Source: Streptomyces sp. Ru72 (GTDB lineage: Bacteria; Actinomycetota; Actinomycetes; Streptomycetales; Streptomycetaceae). Taken from it: DNA of 64,000 nt. The notes under the pieces are model-generated. The model had not been told where the DNA came from. It searched no databases and saw only the letters and a program-made list of their open reading frames with translations. Made by a program: the position numbers and the translations under genes. The stretch lies in the NCBI RefSeq assembly GCF_002920635.1, contig NZ_PQSR01000005.1:87908-151907 (forward strand), written 5' to 3'. Shown here piece by piece: positions 60,697-64,000 of the stretch. The stretch's first letter is position 1. The number at the start of each line of letters is the position of its first letter.

Positions 60697-61794
60697 GTGG
60701 CGGGAGCCATCACACACGACGGACCGGCCGCCGCCGAGGGGCGGCGGAGCGGACCGCTGATCGTCACCGAGGACGCCGAGCTCCTCGACGACCTGCTGCG
60801 CCTGTGCGCGGCCGCGGGCGCCAGAGCGGAGGTGCACCCCGCAGTGCCCGAGCAGCGGGGCGGCTGGGATGCGGCACCCCTGGTCCTGGTCGGCGACGAC
60901 GCGGCGCGCCGGGTGCGCGGGGCCGTACGCAGACGGGGAGTGGTGCTGGTCGGCCGGGATCAGGACGATCCCGGAGTCTGGCGGCGCGCCGTCGAAATCG
61001 GCGCCGACCACGTCCTGCTGCTGCCGGACGGCGAGCAGTGGCTGGTGGACCGCATCGCCGACGTGTCCGAGGGGGTCGGCCGGCCCGCTCTCACCGTCGG
61101 TGTGATCGGCGGGCGTGGCGGGGCCGGCGCCTCCACGCTCGCCTGCGCCCTCGCCGTCACCTCCGCGCGTGAGGGCAGGCGCACCCTGCTCGTGGACGCG
61201 GATCCGCTGGGCGGCGGACTCGATGTACTCCTCGGCGGGGAGACCACGGAGGGCCTGCGCTGGCCGGCGTTCGCCGCCTCCCGGGGGCGGGTGGGAAGCG
61301 GCGCCCTGGAGGAGTCCCTGCCCCAGGTGCACGCGCTGCGGGTGCTGAGCTGGGACCGCGGTGACACCGTGGCCGTCCCGCCCCAGGCGGTCCGCGCGGT
61401 CCTCGCCGCGGCGCGGCGGCGCGGCGGCGCTGTCGTCGTCGATCTCCCGCGCCGTGTCGACGAGGGGGTCGCCGAGGTTCTCGCGCAGCTGGACGTCGGG
61501 ATCCTGGTCGTCCCCGGAGAACTGCGGGGGATGGCGGCCGCGCGGCGGGTGGCGTCCGCGGTCGGCATGGTCCTCGGTGACCTGCGGATCGCGGTACGGG
61601 GGCCGTACACGCCCGGGCTGGACGACCGGGAGGTGGCGCGACTGCTGGGGCTGCCGCTGGTCGGCGAGGTGCCGTACGAGACATCGCCGGCGGACGGTTC
61701 GTCACCGCCCGGGGGAGCGGCGCGGGGGTCGCTCGCCCGGTTCTGCTCGGCCTTCTGGGAGCGTGCGCTGGCCGAGGCGGGTGACCCCGTATGA
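60697..61794 (+). CDS. ssd: Ssd, septum-site-determining/CpaE-like ATPase
   Basis: 365 residues. An N-terminal receiver-like part (about 1-125) and a MinD/ParA-like domain starting TVGVIGGRGGAGASTLACALA, then LLVDADPLGGGLDVLL. The Walker A Lys is replaced (GAGAST), as in the actinobacterial Ssd/CpaE group. Ssd affects septation and belongs to the Tad pilus locus. GTG 60697 follows AAGGGGGCTGG. Coupled to tadA (ATGA). Confidence 0.92.
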   Translation: MAGAITHDGPAAAEGRRSGPLIVTEDAELLDDLLRLCAAAGARAEVHPAVPEQRGGWDAAPLVLVGDDAARRVRGAVRRRGVVLVGRDQDDPGVWRRAVEIGADHVLLLPDGEQWLVDRIADVSEGVGRPALTVGVIGGRGGAGASTLACALAVTSAREGRRTLLVDADPLGGGLDVLLGGETTEGLRWPAFAASRGRVGSGALEESLPQVHALRVLSWDRGDTVAVPPQAVRAVLAAARRRGGAVVVDLPRRVDEGVAEVLAQLDVGILVVPGELRGMAAARRVASAVGMVLGDLRIAVRGPYTPGLDDREVARLLGLPLVGEVPYETSPADGSSPPGGAARGSLARFCSAFWERALAEAGDPV

Positions 61795-63053
61795 GCACGG
61801 GCTGGGGCCTGACGGCGAGTACAGCGGGGCCGGGTGCCGGGGCGGACGTGGGGCCCGGCGGCGCGGTCGGGCCCGACGAGCGCTCGCGGCTGCTGGACGG
61901 AGTGCGGCAGTGGCTGGCCGAGAGCGGGGCCGAGCCGACCCCCGCGCGCGTGGCGCAGGCGCTGCGGGAGCAGGGGAGGGTGCTCGGGGACGCGGAAGTG
62001 CTGGGCGCGGCCCGGCAGTTGCGGTCCGAACTGGTCGGCAGCGGCCCTCTGGAACCGTTGCTCGCCGACCCGTCCGTGACCGACGTCCTGGTGTCCGCGC
62101 CGGACCGGGTGTGGGTGGACCGGGGCGCCGGACTGGAGCTGACGGAGGTGTCCTTCCCGGACGCCGCGGCCGTACGGCGCCTCGCGCAGCGGCTGGCGGC
62201 CGTGGCCGGGCGGCGGCTCGACGACGCCCGGCCGTGGGTCGACGCCCGCCTGCCGGACGGCACCCGTCTGCACGCGGTGCTGCCGCCGGTCGCGGTCGGC
62301 TCGACATGCCTGTCCCTGCGGGTCGTACGGCCCCGGGCGTTCACCCTCGACGAACTCGTGGCGGCGGGAACGGTGCCGCCGGGCGGGGACCGGGTGCTGC
62401 GGGCGCTGATCGCCTCCCGGCTCTCCTATGTGATCAGTGGCGGGACCGGTTCGGGCAAGACCACGCTTCTGAGCGCGCTCCTGGGCGTGGTGGGGCCGAC
62501 CGAGCGGATCGTGCTCGCCGAGGACTCGGCTGAGCTGCGCCCCGACCACCCGCATGTGGTGCGTCTGGAGGGGCGGCCCGCGAACCAGGAGGGCGTGGGA
62601 CTTGTCGAGCTCCAGGACCTGGTGCGGCAGGCACTGCGCATGAGACCCGACCGGCTCGTCGTCGGTGAGGTGCGCGGGCCCGAGGTGGTGTCCCTGCTCG
62701 CCGCGCTGAACACGGGCCACGAAGGCGGCTGCGGCACGCTCCACGCGAACGCGGCGGCCCAGGTGCCCGCCCGGCTGGAGGCGCTCGGCACGGCGGCGGG
62801 ACTGGACCGGGCCGCGCTGCACAGCCAGCTCGCGGCGGCGTTGTCGGCGGTCCTCCACCTCGTGCGCGACCGGACCGGGCGGCGCCGGATCGCCGAGGTG
62901 CATGTGCTGGAGCGGGACGCGTCGGGGCTCGTGGTGACGGTGCCCGCCCTGCGGTGGGGCCCGGAGGCCTTCACGCGCGAGCGGGGGTGGGAGCGGTTGC
63001 GGGAGCTGCTCCGGGACGGAAGCGAGGGGAGTAGTGAGGTGGAGGTGCTGTGA
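61791..63053 (+). CDS. tadA: TadA family ATPase (Tad pilus secretion ATPase)
   Basis: 420 residues. N-terminal domain (about 30-160), then the GspE/VirB11 ATPase: Walker A GGTGSGKTTLLSAL, AEDSAELRPDHPHVV (Asp box), MRPDRLVVGEVRGPE (Walker B) and NTGHEGGCGTLHAN (His box). Powers Tad/Flp pilus assembly. 4-base overlap with ssd and with tadB. Confidence 0.96.
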   Translation: MSTGWGLTASTAGPGAGADVGPGGAVGPDERSRLLDGVRQWLAESGAEPTPARVAQALREQGRVLGDAEVLGAARQLRSELVGSGPLEPLLADPSVTDVLVSAPDRVWVDRGAGLELTEVSFPDAAAVRRLAQRLAAVAGRRLDDARPWVDARLPDGTRLHAVLPPVAVGSTCLSLRVVRPRAFTLDELVAAGTVPPGGDRVLRALIASRLSYVISGGTGSGKTTLLSALLGVVGPTERIVLAEDSAELRPDHPHVVRLEGRPANQEGVGLVELQDLVRQALRMRPDRLVVGEVRGPEVVSLLAALNTGHEGGCGTLHANAAAQVPARLEALGTAAGLDRAALHSQLAAALSAVLHLVRDRTGRRRIAEVHVLERDASGLVVTVPALRWGPEAFTRERGWERLRELLRDGSEGSSEVEVL

Positions 63054-63972
63054 GCGGGATCGGTCGGATGGCAGCCGGTGGGGCGGGACTCGCTCAGATG
63101 ACGGCCGGCGGTGCGACGGGTCTCGGTCATCTGGCGGTCGGCGCGGGCCTGGTGTGTGCCGGGGCGGCGGCCTGGACGGTGAGCGGCTCGAACACGGCGG
63201 CCCGCCGCGCCCGGTCGCTGTTCGCCGGCGGTGGCGCCACGACGCGGGGCGGTCCACCGCTCTGGGAGCGGTTCGTGCTCCGGGTGCGGCGGTTGCCCGT
63301 GGAGTGGTGGTCGGTGGCCGTGGGCGCGGTGGTCGCGGTGCTCGGGACGTCTCTGCTGCCCCTGGTGGCCGGAGCCGCCGGCGTGCCGGCGTTGCGCCGG
63401 GTGCGGCGGACGCGGGAGGCGGGGCAGGCACGGGAAGCGCGTGGCGAGGGGGTGATCGCGCTGTGCGGAGCGCTCGCCGGGGAGGTGCGCGCGGGACGTC
63501 AGCCGGGCGAGGCACTGCTGCGGGCGGCTCGTGACTCGGGCGGGCTCGGCGAGGCCCAGGCGGCGGTGCTGGCGGCTGCGCGGTTCGGCGGCGACGTCCC
63601 GGGCGCGCTCGCGGACGCGGCACGACAGCCGGGGGCCGACGGGTTGTCGGGGCTCGCCGCGTGCTGGCGGGTGGCCGTGGACCGGGGTGCGGGACTGGCG
63701 GCCGGGCTTGACCGGCTGGAGGCGGCGCTGCGTGCGGAGCGCGACCAGCGCGCCGATCTGCGGGCGCAATTGGCGGGCGCCCGGTCGACGGCGGTCCTGC
63801 TCGCCGGGCTGCCGGTCCTCGGACTGCTGCTCGGCACCGCGCTCGGCGCACGGCCGCTGCACGTGCTGCTGCACACCGGGGCGGGGCTGGCGTGTCTGGT
63901 GGCCGGTGGAGTGCTGGAGGGGCCGGGCTGTGGTGGGCGCTGCGGATCGTTCGCGGAGCGGAGGCGGCGTGA
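63050..63972 (+). CDS. tadB: TadB-like type II secretion F family protein, likely frameshifted near its end
   Basis: About 307 residues if the shift is corrected. GTG start overlaps tadA (GTGA). Membrane spans around 90-118 and 245-280, and the T2SSF domain between them (GALAGEVRAGRQPGEALLRAARDSGG in pieces). The reading frame runs past 63920 with no stop, but one base later in register gives GLWWALRIVRGAEAA and a TGA at 63970-63972 that overlaps the next GTG, which is the normal family ending. So one G is probably missing in the run at about 63919-63922 (sequencing error or real mutation). Confidence 0.85.
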
Positions 63973-64000
63973 GCGAGGGCGTTGTCCACAGGCTGGGGAT
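63969..64000 (+). CDS. tadC: TadC-like type II secretion F family protein, partial start
   Basis: Only the first ten codons are in the window: GTG start overlapping the (frame-corrected) tadB stop, then SEGVVHRLG. Position and the GTGA overlap suggest the second Tad membrane protein. A DnaA-box-like TTGTCCACA lies in it at 63982-63990. Confidence 0.5.
   Translation, partial: MSEGVVHRLG

Noticed and set aside
60960..63989. 1009-residue antisense frame across ssd-tadA-tadB
   Set aside because: Pro/Arg/Ala-rich shadow of strongly biased genes on the other strand.

Overview
The window comes from a high-GC actinomycete, almost certainly a Streptomyces. Support: GTG/TTG starts, ATGA/GTGA translational coupling, a full-length wblA (WhiB family), the DnaA-box 9-mer TTGTCCACA, and a gene order (ybaB-recR ... 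ask-asd-sigma ... PBP-wblA-two ArsA ATPases ... crp-nth ... nhaA-acs ... ssd-tadA-tadB) that from memory matches the S. coelicolor SCO3619 to SCO3557 stretch. It is mostly conserved core chromosome broken by accessory blocks.

Layout. 0-5.6 kb: YbaB, RecR, a DUF5063 protein, a TauE/SafE permease, then the coupled ask-asd pair that commits aspartate to lysine/threonine/methionine and diaminopimelate synthesis. 6-8 kb: a SigE-family sigma factor coupled to a single-pass membrane partner. 8-14 kb: SURF1, an S9 peptidase, a two-domain NAD-binding (RCK/TrkA-N) membrane protein and a divergent aquaporin. 14-18 kb: a GAF-PAS-GAF-PP2C phosphatase divergent from an ECF sigma/zinc-finger anti-sigma pair. 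18.4-19.7 kb: two membrane proteins.

19.7-28.8 kb is the main accessory zone and is metal-themed. A five-gene minus-strand operon encodes a membrane-anchored Pro/Ser/Gly-rich protein, a CopC-CopD fusion, a secreted cupredoxin with a Gly/Ser/Thr linker and two tandem C-terminal LEESPG/HTVW repeats, a YceI-like protein and a membrane-anchored cupredoxin. Next to it lie an NmtR-type Ni/Co sensor divergent from a P1B-4 metal ATPase that is coupled to a [2Fe-2S] thioredoxin-like ferredoxin. A VOC protein and a tRNA-Pro(CGG) close the zone.

28.9-37 kb: Pr6Pr membrane protein, metallophosphoesterase, GatB/YqeY protein, class A PBP, then an IS110-family transposase and an unknown gene inserted ahead of wblA. 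37-52.5 kb is core: two ArsA-like ATPases, DUF4177, RidA, NUDIX and MBL proteins, Crp, endonuclease III with a histone-H1-like tail, CoA-pyrophosphatase-type NUDIX, a MarP-like membrane serine protease, alpha/beta hydrolase, phage-holin-like protein, NhaA and acetyl-CoA synthetase. 52.5-64 kb: a SulP transporter-carbonic anhydrase fusion, a secreted lipoprotein of polysaccharide-deacetylase type, a CooC-like ATPase, a degenerate Fic-like protein, a HAD hydrolase, and the start of the Tad pilus operon (ssd, tadA, tadB, start of tadC). The intergenic region between the Fic-like and HAD genes is where the RNA-polymerase-binding Ms1 RNA (scr3559) is expected by synteny, and it carries a matching promoter and hairpin terminator. 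tadB appears to carry a one-base frameshift.
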